Assembly: GCA_000513555.1 (NCBI GenBank) | Contig: ALYD01000016.1 | Coordinates: 1-64,000 of the forward strand | Origin: Lachnospiraceae bacterium JC7 | GTDB lineage: Bacteria > Bacillota > Clostridia > Lachnospirales > Lachnospiraceae | Direction: 5' to 3' | Length of the DNA: 64,000 nt | In this document: positions 50,948-58,369 of the stretch, in pieces | Position numbering within the stretch: position 1 is the first letter of the stretch | Layout of the letters: every line of letters begins with the position of its first letter | Translations under genes and position numbers: made by a program | The notes under the pieces: model-generated | The model's input: the letters and a program-made list of their open reading frames with translations, nothing else | Databases searched by the model: none | Told to the model about the DNA's origin: nothing

Positions 50948-52588
50948 TCAATTCTGTGGTGCTGTCTGAGGCCCCATTTCACCGCTGTCGGGGCCACCTG
51001 ACGGCATGCCGTTCATGTCCTGAGGGCCGTTCATACCGCCGGGTCTGCCCTGGCCTCCGCGGCCGCCGGGACCGCCCTGACCTCCGCCCATCATATTGGA
51101 AGATCTCTCTCCGGCTGTGCCGGTCTGTCCGTCTATGGTCACTGTAACTTCCTGATCACCGGTCTTCACGGTGTAGGTCTCCCCGTCCTTTAACTCCGGA
51201 CCGGAAAGCATAAATACAGTGAATTCCATGCTGGAGTCTGCATTGGAATAGACCACATTACCTTCGCTGTCCGTAACTGTGATCTCAGTACCTGCAGCCT
51301 GTCTCTCCGGATAGTAAACTATGATCTGAGCCTGAGTCGAATCCTGACTGAAGCTCTGGAACATGCCGCTGGAACCCGTAAGAGCGAAGCTGCCGCCTGT
51401 AATGGTGGCTGTGCCGTTGTAATCGAGGGAAGCATTGCCATCCATGGAAGGCCCGTCAACGTAGATCTCACCTCCTGTGATGACTACATCGCCGTTTGAG
51501 TCTATTCCGTCTCCCGCTGAAGTTATGTAGACTGTACCGCCGTTAATGCTTATGGCCGCTCCATCAGTCACCTCGAACATACCGCCGGAAGAATCGGCTC
51601 CACCCGCGGAATTGATGCCATCGTCGGAGGAGGAAACACTGACATTTCCGCCGTTTATCGTCACCTTAAGGGCCTCCAGTCCCTCATAGGCTTCATAGAT
51701 ATCTATGGTTCCTCCATCGATACGCACTTCGTTTTCCGCATGTATTCCGTCATCCGAAGCCGAAATATGCAGCGTACCGTCACTGATCACCACATCGCCC
51801 TTGGAATGAAGCGCGTCTTCACCGGAAATGATGTCGAGGTTTCCCGACTGAATCTCCAGACTGTCCTTTCCGTTGATGCCATGCTCAGTAGCTGTAATAC
51901 TGATGTTTACATTATCAGATATCAGTATCAGGTCCTTTCCATGGATACCATCGCAGTAACCGCCGGAAATGGCAAGAGCGCCCGTGCCTGAAATATAAAG
52001 ATCCGACTTACTGTATATAGCAGCATCTGGGATCTCCTCCGTGGAAGTGGCAGACTCAGATGCCGCCCCGCGCTTATCCTCCACCACATTCTCACTGCCT
52101 TCCGAAAGCTCCAGAAAAAAATTGCCGGAGGTCTTCACAAAAATCGGAGCAGTTTCACTGTTACTGATGCTGAAACCGTCAAGTATCAGGTGCACATCAT
52201 CCTTATCTCCGGCCTCCACCAGGATCTGTCCTTCCGTAAGGATACCACTCAGCCTGTATGTGCCGGCCTTCGTTATGGTGATGGTGTTGCCGGAAACCTT
52301 AAGGCTGTCGGAGTTCTGGCCGCTTATGCCAATGTCTCCGTCCTCTACACTGATGGCTATCTCGCCCTTCGTTGTTCCGTCTGTGCTCAAAGTATTCTGA
52401 CTCTTTGCCGCTTCGGTACCGGAATCCTTTACTGCTTCGCTGCTGTTTTCTGTAGCGGCAGAAACACCGGACTCAGCATTGGCACAGGCAGTTCCCAGAA
52501 GAGCCACTGTTCCCGCTGCAGCACACACCGTAGCTAAATGTTTCAATGTTCTATGATATTCCCGAAATGAATAGTATCTATTTCTCAT
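50948..52588 (-). CDS. secreted carbohydrate-binding domain protein (DUF4353 type)
   Basis: 546 aa. An N-terminal export signal (about residues 17-40, ATVCAAAGTVALLGTACANA, near-lipobox). Residues 60-420 are repetitive beta-strand units typical of the DUF4353 carbohydrate-binding family: GDIGISGQNSDSLKVSG, YRLSGILTEGQILVEAGDKD, DGIHGKDLILISDNVNISIT and DGIHAENEVRIDGGTIDIYE. The repeated DGI(H/N/D) turns suggest a beta-solenoid. The C-terminal 60 residues are Gly/Pro/Met/Gln-rich (GGGQGGPGGRGGQGRPGG), a flexible surface tail. It is the third gene after the VTC protein and DUF4956. The CotH kinase gene I associate with this set is not seen. Confidence 0.85.
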   Translation of the reverse strand: MRNRYYSFREYHRTLKHLATVCAAAGTVALLGTACANAESGVSAATENSSEAVKDSGTEAAKSQNTLSTDGTTKGEIAISVEDGDIGISGQNSDSLKVSGNTITITKAGTYRLSGILTEGQILVEAGDKDDVHLILDGFSISNSETAPIFVKTSGNFFLELSEGSENVVEDKRGAASESATSTEEIPDAAIYSKSDLYISGTGALAISGGYCDGIHGKDLILISDNVNISITATEHGINGKDSLEIQSGNLDIISGEDALHSKGDVVISDGTLHISASDDGIHAENEVRIDGGTIDIYEAYEGLEALKVTINGGNVSVSSSDDGINSAGGADSSGGMFEVTDGAAISINGGTVYITSAGDGIDSNGDVVITGGEIYVDGPSMDGNASLDYNGTATITGGSFALTGSSGMFQSFSQDSTQAQIIVYYPERQAAGTEITVTDSEGNVVYSNADSSMEFTVFMLSGPELKDGETYTVKTGDQEVTVTIDGQTGTAGERSSNMMGGGQGGPGGRGGQGRPGGMNGPQDMNGMPSGGPDSGEMGPQTAPQN

Positions 52589-52689
52589 TTTTTCCTCATT
52601 TCTATATGTAAAGCTGCATCCGGCTCATATGAGATCCGATGCAGCATAATTCTTATCAGGTCACCGTAATTTAATGTTTCTTCCCCGGT

Positions 52690-53358
52690 TTAAAGTGATT
52701 CCACCTTCTCCGAGATCCTTCCGCAGCTTATCTCGAGATTTCCGTTTCTGGTTCTTATGTCATCGATCATCTGCTTCTCGTTTTTCCTGTCCTTGAGAGT
52801 CAGGTGATAAACAAGCTCATAAAGCGAACCCATATTTACAGTCTTCACTCTGATAAGCTGAGCACCGTTTGAATATGTTTCAAAAACATCGTCAAATATA
52901 TCAGAATAATCAAGATTCTCAGGTATCGTGACCTTGAGCTCTCTTTCAAGTTCCTTTGCCTGTCCGATAGGAGCTGAAACTATGGCGATAGAAACCGCGC
53001 CTACTACAAATGTCATTACCGCCGCCATCATCAGATAGCCCATGCCTGTTGCCAGTCCCACCGCCATGGCGAGGAAAATGGATGCGATCTCACGGCTGTT
53101 TCCGGGAAGAGATCTGAATCTCACCAGTGAGAAAGCTCCCATGACTGCCACTCCGGTTCCCACATTGCCGTTCACCAGCATTATCACCGACTGAACGATA
53201 GCCGGAAGCAGCACCAGGGTCATGAGGAAATTCTTGCTGCTTCTGTTTCTGAAGCTGTGGAATGCAGCTATGACCCCGCCAAGTACTATGGAAACTCCGA
53301 GGCACATAACAAAGACCTCAGCTGTTGCTCCTGTATCGTAAATAACTGTATCTAACAT
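52690..53358 (-). CDS. DUF4956 membrane protein
   Basis: 222 aa. Four hydrophobic helices in the first 140 residues (VFVMCLGVSIVLGGVIAAF, FLMTLVLLPAIVQSVIMLV, GTGVAVMGAFSLVRFRS and a Gly/Ala-rich pair around MAVGLATGMGYLMMAAVMTFV), then a soluble C-terminal alpha/beta domain of about 80 residues (LKVTIPENLDYSDIFDDVF). The GAFSLVRFRSLPGNSREIA block is characteristic of DUF4956. Function is not established, but it regularly accompanies VTC-domain proteins, as here (40-bp gap). It may form the membrane channel or anchor for the polymerase. Confidence 0.9.
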   Translation of the reverse strand: MLDTVIYDTGATAEVFVMCLGVSIVLGGVIAAFHSFRNRSSKNFLMTLVLLPAIVQSVIMLVNGNVGTGVAVMGAFSLVRFRSLPGNSREIASIFLAMAVGLATGMGYLMMAAVMTFVVGAVSIAIVSAPIGQAKELERELKVTIPENLDYSDIFDDVFETYSNGAQLIRVKTVNMGSLYELVYHLTLKDRKNEKQMIDDIRTRNGNLEISCGRISEKVESL

Positions 53359-53397
53359 GATTTTCTCCTTTTTTTAATTCAGTGTATTGTAAAAACA

Positions 53398-54219
53398 TCA
53401 GGCCATGGCGCGTCTTCCGGCGATCTCGATATCCCCTTCCGTCTGACCGGCTCTCTTTCTTCTGAGCTCCAGAGCATTCAGCTGTTTCAATGCTATGATC
53501 TTTGCCTCATGTCCGGTCTCCTCCGCGAACTGCTTCTTGTAGTAGGCTCCGTACTTTGAAAAAGATGTCATATGGATATCCAGTTCCGAAAAGGCCTCCG
53601 CCATCCAGACCGGCATGGCACCCGGAATCTTCACTTCCATGAGGACCCTGTCATCGGGAATTATGTGTTCTCCCCGGTCTCCATCTGTAAGCTCCAGATC
53701 CTTTTCCCTGGCTCTTATGGCATTGTCAAAGGTAATCCTCAGGTCCGGATCCTCGTTTCCGTGAAGAGCCACTCTGTCATAGGCTATAAATGCCTTTGGC
53801 TTTAGTCCGTAGAATTTTTTGGCATAATCTATCTCTCTGAAGATCTGCCGTGTGACGAAATCCTCCTTTAATTCAGGAGTTTTTCCTTCATACAGGTACT
53901 TTCTCGCCTCCGACATCTTCATGGAGATTCGTCTTTTATAGACGATTCCCGCATATTTCTTCTTCAGCTCCAGAAAAACCTCCTGATCCTCAGTGGGAAC
54001 ACCGTAGGATCTTAATCTCAGCTTCTCTTTGTACTTCGGCTTTTCTATGGAATTTCGGATCAGCTGAAAATTATCAGTATCAAAATATATATTGCAGATC
54101 GTATAATCAGTAAACTTATCCGGAGACATGTGATCATCAAGTATCGGCTGAAGTCTTTCAAACTGTTCTCTCGTCAGTATGAACTTCTTTTCAATTCTCT
54201 CAAAAATCTGTAATGCCAT
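53398..54219 (-). CDS. VTC-domain polyphosphate polymerase-like protein
   Basis: 273 aa from MALQIFERIEKKFILTREQF at 54219 (GAGAGGAG 7 nt upstream). A triphosphate-tunnel fold of the VTC family, whose yeast member Vtc4 makes polyphosphate from ATP. Basic and acidic tunnel residues are visible in order: RIEKKFILT, NIYFDTDNFQLI, YKEKLRLRSYG, VFLELKKKYAGIVYKRRISM, PKAFIAYDRVAL, LRITFDNAIRARE and DRVLMEVKI. The protein has no membrane segment, so membrane attachment would come from DUF4956. Catalysis is likely but the product is unproven. Confidence 0.88.
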   Translation of the reverse strand: MALQIFERIEKKFILTREQFERLQPILDDHMSPDKFTDYTICNIYFDTDNFQLIRNSIEKPKYKEKLRLRSYGVPTEDQEVFLELKKKYAGIVYKRRISMKMSEARKYLYEGKTPELKEDFVTRQIFREIDYAKKFYGLKPKAFIAYDRVALHGNEDPDLRITFDNAIRAREKDLELTDGDRGEHIIPDDRVLMEVKIPGAMPVWMAEAFSELDIHMTSFSKYGAYYKKQFAEETGHEAKIIALKQLNALELRRKRAGQTEGDIEIAGRRAMA

Positions 54220-54403
54220 ATTTATTCTCCTCTCATTAACCAAAGCCGGTTTGCCGTTTCTTCACGATATCCCAAAGGCCCGGCTTTCTGTCTGGTTCTC
54301 AAGAAAAACTTAACTTTCTTAAGGATGGATGTAGCATACAGTCTCAAACTGAAAAAAGGCTGAAAAAAAGCTCCTGAAAATGTGTACTTTGTGTGTACAA
54401 AAA

Positions 54404-54429
54404 AGCGTCCTGCAAAAATGCAGGACGCT
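54404..54429 (-). terminator. intrinsic terminator of the DUF2974 gene
   Basis: Perfect 10-bp stem AGCGTCCTGC/GCAGGACGCT with a 6-nt A/T loop, then TTTTTT on the minus strand. It lies 11 bp past the stop of the gene at 54440 and before the VTC gene. The rest of the 220-bp gap shows no clear promoter. Confidence 0.95.
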
Positions 54430-54439
54430 AAACGCTCTT

Positions 54440-55585
54440 TCATGTTTCGATTTCTGTTTTCACATTTAAAAAGATATCTTTGCTGCCGACTATGCTGTTT
54501 ATCTTATCTATCGCAGTTCCTCCGCTGCTTGTGATGAGACTGCCCAATGCCGATATCAGCTCTTTCTTCTTATCCTTAGGTAGCTTTACCAGTTCTTTAA
54601 GGACGATCTCACTGTTCTTAAACAGGTTTCCGCCAAATTCCCGGAAGGTCTCGGATTCCGTTTCCTCGATCATTGAAAAAACAGTTGTTACGACGGACTG
54701 TCTTGTTTCATCATCCATTTTTTCCAGCCAGGTTCCCAAGGCAGCCTTTACAAATCTGCTGAAGGAATCCAGTTCTGAGGGTTCAAACTTATCTTTAGTC
54801 ACTTCCCAGTTCATGGCATCATGCTGAAAAAACACCCTGCCCTTGCTCTTGATGACTGTCTGCCTCCCTTCATTGGAAAGCAGCTGTCCGATTATGGAAG
54901 TTTCCGGAACGATATTCACTATTCTGGGAACTATCTCCTTATACTGAACAGTATCTATGATCTCATCCCTAAATCCCGGACCATCGTTGTTGTAGATCCT
55001 CGTGATACGTGACTTTATGCTGTCTTCGCAGAAGGCTGCCGCATACATGGCGAAATTTCCACCCTTGGAGTGACCTCCCAGGATCAGATCTCCGGGAATA
55101 TGCTCTGCCACCTGATTCAGATAACGGACTGCTTCCTTCGCACCTTCTGTTTCACTCATACAGCTCATGAGAAAGTCCTCTTTCCATCCGGTGATGGTAC
55201 AGTCGGTCCCGCGAAAGGCAATATAATTTGTCCCGTCAGGAAGTATGAAGACCATGGCAGCGAATTGTTTCACCTTTTCTTTGTCAAAGTCTTCGAAATA
55301 ATACCCCACCCTGGTTTTACGGAAACGCTCTCCCGCAGCCATATCCGGCATAAGAAGCGGTGCTCTCTGGGAGAATTCCGCGTTTTTCCGGATATCATCC
55401 ATGGAGTGGTTTTCGCAAAACAGCTCATACATCTCTGTTATTTCATGCATGCTGTTTCCGCAATCACACAACTCTCCAAAATCCACGTATGAAAGAAACG
55501 AAAGTATCACATTGTCGATTTCATTAAATGCCGCTGTCGAAAAAGCAACATCATTTCTCCAGCTAAGATAATCTAACAGTTCCAC
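54440..55585 (-). CDS. DUF2974 (Mbeg1-like) lipase-fold protein
   Basis: 381 aa from a GTG start at 55585 with AAAGGG upstream. N-terminus MELLDYLSWRNDVAFSTAAFNEID is of the DUF2974/Mbeg1-like family. It carries the alpha/beta-hydrolase nucleophile elbow GGHSKGGNFAMYAAAF (Ser) and the oxyanion block YIAFRGTDCTITGWKEDFLMS. The acid and His may lie in the NNDGPGFRD and FFQHDAMNW blocks. The C-terminal 110 residues are helical with no known domain. Cytoplasmic lipase or esterase activity is likely; the substrate is unknown. Confidence 0.88.
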   Translation of the reverse strand: MELLDYLSWRNDVAFSTAAFNEIDNVILSFLSYVDFGELCDCGNSMHEITEMYELFCENHSMDDIRKNAEFSQRAPLLMPDMAAGERFRKTRVGYYFEDFDKEKVKQFAAMVFILPDGTNYIAFRGTDCTITGWKEDFLMSCMSETEGAKEAVRYLNQVAEHIPGDLILGGHSKGGNFAMYAAAFCEDSIKSRITRIYNNDGPGFRDEIIDTVQYKEIVPRIVNIVPETSIIGQLLSNEGRQTVIKSKGRVFFQHDAMNWEVTKDKFEPSELDSFSRFVKAALGTWLEKMDDETRQSVVTTVFSMIEETESETFREFGGNLFKNSEIVLKELVKLPKDKKKELISALGSLITSSGGTAIDKINSIVGSKDIFLNVKTEIET

Positions 55586-55639
55586 CTATGTACACCCTTT
55601 CCCGATATTTCCTTTATGTGATATCTCAGAACCTGTTTG

Positions 55640-55680
55640 AAAAAAGCCGGTCCGTAACTCTTTCTGTCCGAACCGGCTTT
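55640..55680 (-). terminator. intrinsic terminator of the PNPOx-like gene
   Basis: AAAGCCGGT/ACCGGCTTT stem (55643-55651 / 55672-55680) with a 20-nt loop, then further T's (TTTTTTC) on the minus strand. Confidence 0.8.
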
Positions 55681-55709
55681 CGTATAATGTCTTTCTGTTA
55701 CATGTCTGA

Positions 55710-56102
55710 TCAGAACTCAACAGTCTCAGGCGCACTTGTGAATGAACTGAAGGTCGCCTTTGCATTCTTTAAGTAGAAGACCTCTGTATTGGCATCCTCC
55801 GGAGAATACATCTTCTGAAGTGAAGGATAGGCGTCGAGCATGGACTTCTTTGCCTCTATCCTCTCATCCTCAACGAGCTCTCCTGAAACTCTCAGCCATG
55901 TGCCATCCTTGAAAGCACAGAGCTCCACCTTGGGATTCTTATGGATCTGCTTCGACACATCCTTGACCTTTCCGGTCTGGATATAAAGCTTTCCCTCAAA
56001 AATATGTGCTGTTCCGAAGGGTCTTACCCTCGGCTGATCTCCGTCAACTGTTGCAAGATAATATGTCTCTGCCTGCTTTAAAAACTGTTCTACCTTCTGC
56101 AT
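55710..56102 (-). CDS. pyridoxamine 5'-phosphate oxidase-fold flavoprotein
   Basis: 130 aa. A split-barrel FMN-binding fold: VEQFLKQAETYYLATVDGDQPRVRPFG, IFEGKLYIQTGKVKDVSKQI and CAFKDGTWLRVSGELVEDERIEAKKSML. This subgroup is common in gut clostridia and may be an oxidoreductase or flavin-binding protein rather than a vitamin B6 enzyme. AGGAGG precedes the ATG and the gene starts 2 bp after the esterase-like gene, so the two are co-translated or at least co-transcribed. Confidence 0.9.
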   Translation of the reverse strand: MQKVEQFLKQAETYYLATVDGDQPRVRPFGTAHIFEGKLYIQTGKVKDVSKQIHKNPKVELCAFKDGTWLRVSGELVEDERIEAKKSMLDAYPSLQKMYSPEDANTEVFYLKNAKATFSSFTSAPETVEF

Positions 56103-56104
56103 AA

Positions 56105-56944
56105 TTACCTCCTGACTTCCTTCACTTCTTTAGGAACTTTTTTCTCGGCCTTTTTCTCCGGTTTCTCCTCCGTCTTCACCTCACCTGCTGCAGCTTCCTT
56201 TTCAGTCTCCAGCACCTTCGGAAGGAAATACCTGATCTGTTTTACCCACCAGTTCCAGCTGTGGTCTACATCATATCCCCAATAGTCGCACCATGCATCG
56301 ATGCTCTTGGTTATGAAGATCCTTTCCAGATTCTTGAGGGCACGCACACCGTCAAACTCCTGAGAGCCCTGTCCCACACAGAATATCATCTTTCTCTGAT
56401 TATAGAGCTTGATGTACTCGTGATCCGGCGCCATGTTTTCAAGGAAACGTTCAGGAGCATTCTCATAAAGATCATGATCGATATAGTTGCCGAAGAAATA
56501 CCTGGCATCATAGATTCCGGACATGGCTATGAGCGCCTGAAAGATATCAGGTCTTCTCAAAAAGACTACCGCCGCCTGATTGGCACCCATCTCAACACCG
56601 GCAGCAATAGGCAGCTTTTTCGACTTGTTTATCTTTCGAATAAACGGGATCACATCCTCAACTATGTACCTGTAGTAGCTCTCCTGTCTTGCGGTCCTCC
56701 AGACATTGATACCGTTTTCGCAGAGCCAGCTCTCATCATCGACTGAGCCTACAGTGAAAAGCTGGATCTTTCCGGCCTCCAGAAGCTCCTCGATGCTGTC
56801 GACCATACCGTTCTTTTCCCAGTCATCGAATCTGGTACTTTTACTTGGAAAAGCAAGGACCGGAACTCCCTTTGTGCCGTAAACCACCACCGACATGTCT
56901 CTATCCAAATGAACACTGTGCCAAGTATACTTATCACGATTCAC
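56105..56944 (-). CDS. esterase-family alpha/beta-hydrolase-like protein with altered nucleophile
   Basis: 279 aa from a GTG start at 56944 with AGGAGG 8 nt upstream. The fold matches the Lachnospiraceae esterase family: VYGTKGVPVLAFPSKSTRFDDWE, FTVGSVDDESW, SYYRYIVEDVIPFIRKI, FLRRPDIFQALIAMSGIYDARYFFGNYID and WCDYWGYDVDHSWNWWVKQ (catalytic His region). The nucleophile elbow reads GVEMGA where GCSMGA is expected, so Glu replaces Ser and normal esterase catalysis seems lost. The last 30 residues are a Lys/Glu-rich tail. It is divergent from the ATP-grasp-like gene at 57201. Confidence 0.8.
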   Translation of the reverse strand: MNRDKYTWHSVHLDRDMSVVVYGTKGVPVLAFPSKSTRFDDWEKNGMVDSIEELLEAGKIQLFTVGSVDDESWLCENGINVWRTARQESYYRYIVEDVIPFIRKINKSKKLPIAAGVEMGANQAAVVFLRRPDIFQALIAMSGIYDARYFFGNYIDHDLYENAPERFLENMAPDHEYIKLYNQRKMIFCVGQGSQEFDGVRALKNLERIFITKSIDAWCDYWGYDVDHSWNWWVKQIRYFLPKVLETEKEAAAGEVKTEEKPEKKAEKKVPKEVKEVRR

Positions 56945-57127
56945 TTAATGTACCTCCTATCCTCTATATTTTCACGATCGTTATTTCTATGTCAAAGTAT
57001 TACAAAAATTATACCATGAATTACGGGGTTCGTGCACTATATTTACCTCTGAAAAATTTGTATAATGTTACATGAGTGTCATAATTCCGGCATTCGTATG
57101 TGCACTTCCATGCGCGATCCCGGCATC

Positions 57128-57196
57128 CTGACGCATCAATATTCGTCAGTTCTCGCAGTGCGAAATTTCATGGGCTGACGTTCCTCCAGGAGGTTC
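57128..57196 (+). promoter_or_regulatory. leader with alternative pairing before the ATP-grasp-like gene
   Basis: CTGACG (57128-57133), CGTCAG (57144-57149) and CTGACG (57175-57180) mean the middle segment can pair with either side. The downstream pairing encloses TCGC-agt-GCGA and ends directly before CCTCCAGGAGG, which contains the ribosome site of the 57201 gene. A TATAAT at 57061-57066 is the likely -10, with a poor -35. Confidence 0.4.
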
Positions 57197-57200
57197 TGAT

Positions 57201-58241
57201 ATGAATTTCATTTTTCTTTCACCAAATTATCCGGATAATTATTGGAATTTTTGCGACCGTCTGAAGAAGAACGGTGTCAATGTCTTAGGCGTGGGTGATG
57301 CGCCTTACGAAAACCTGCCTCAGGATCTCAGGGAAAGCATGACTGAGTATTTCCGCATCGACAGTCTTCATGATTACGACCAGCTTTATCGTGCAGTGGC
57401 CTTCTTTTCATATAAATACGGAAAGATAGACTGGCTTGAATCCATGAATCCCTACTGGCTTTCTCAGGAGGCACGTCTCAGGACTGATTTCAATATAACG
57501 ACAGGACTTAAGCATTATCCCGCTTCAGCTTACGATGACGAGACATTGGCAAAAAATCAGAACGCCGAAGGAATTATCTGCTCCTACGACGCAGTGAGCG
57601 ACAGCCACGGGGAGCCTTTGTTCGAATCCATGACAGTCTGGCCGGAAACATCCCTTACAGAGGATCACGAGGACACCGGAATCGTATATTATACCTGCCC
57701 CGGCATGCCGGTTAAGCTCAGGACTCTTGGCCGCAAAACTCTGAAGGCTCTCGATGCAAAGTCACGTTTCGTTCATTTCGTCTTCAAGCGTCTCACCAGA
57801 ACTCAGGAAGGCTACGGTGAAGAAGGCGACTATATCGCCATCGATACAGACCTCTGTCCTGCAGGAGGCTATATCCCGGACATGATGAATTTTGCCCACT
57901 CTGTGGATGTATATAAGATATGGGCAGACATGATAACCACAGACAGGCGTTTCCTGGATGACCGTCTCCAGACCGCTTCGGAGCTTTCACATCACACGGG
58001 AGAAACCGAGGAAGACTGTTTCTCTGTTCATGCCAGCCGAAAGGAAGGCCCGGTTTACGTACATCCCGAAAGCCGCATAGCCGACAAGTTCCATGATGTC
58101 ATAGTCATGAGAACGGAACTTCCTGAATCCGCTTGGCAGCATATCGGAAGATATGTCTACACTCTTCGCCTCCGCTCACAGCATGAGGTCGATACCTTCA
58201 TAAGATTCCTTCACGAAACAAAAGAGGACGAAAAAGTCTGA
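57201..58241 (+). CDS. ATP-grasp-like protein lacking the nucleotide-binding subdomain
   Basis: 346 aa, AGGAGG 7 nt before the ATG. The N-terminal 115 residues match the pre-ATP-grasp domain of a Lachnospiraceae family (MNFIFLSPNYPDNYWNFCDRL, NVLGVGDAPYENL, YGKIDWLESMNPYW, LRTDFNITTGLK). The C-terminal part resumes at IICSYDAVSDSHGEPLFESMTVWP and continues CPAGGYIPDMMNFAHSVDVYKIWADMI. The expected stretch with the ATP-binding lysine and glycine-rich loop (roughly 75 residues after TTGLK) is missing. The metal motif that should read ExN is DTD (IAIDTDLCPAGG). It is probably not an active ligase. The comparison is from memory of the family. Confidence 0.7.
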   Translation: MNFIFLSPNYPDNYWNFCDRLKKNGVNVLGVGDAPYENLPQDLRESMTEYFRIDSLHDYDQLYRAVAFFSYKYGKIDWLESMNPYWLSQEARLRTDFNITTGLKHYPASAYDDETLAKNQNAEGIICSYDAVSDSHGEPLFESMTVWPETSLTEDHEDTGIVYYTCPGMPVKLRTLGRKTLKALDAKSRFVHFVFKRLTRTQEGYGEEGDYIAIDTDLCPAGGYIPDMMNFAHSVDVYKIWADMITTDRRFLDDRLQTASELSHHTGETEEDCFSVHASRKEGPVYVHPESRIADKFHDVIVMRTELPESAWQHIGRYVYTLRLRSQHEVDTFIRFLHETKEDEKV

Positions 58242-58279
58242 AAAAAGGATTTTGATAAACGCCGCCAGGCACACCACAT

Positions 58280-58325
58280 AAAAAAAGTCATATCACTCTG
58301 ATCCGGGTGATATGACCTTTTATTT
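58280..58325. terminator. bidirectional terminator between the ATP-grasp-like and HD-GYP genes
   Basis: 10-bp perfect stem GTCATATCAC/GTGATATGAC (58287-58296 / 58307-58316) with A-run on the left and T-run (CTTTTATTTT) on the right, so it serves both convergent genes. Confidence 0.9.
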
Positions 58326-58369
58326 TACACATTTTTGACTGAAGGGGTTCTGCCGCCCGGAAATACCTT

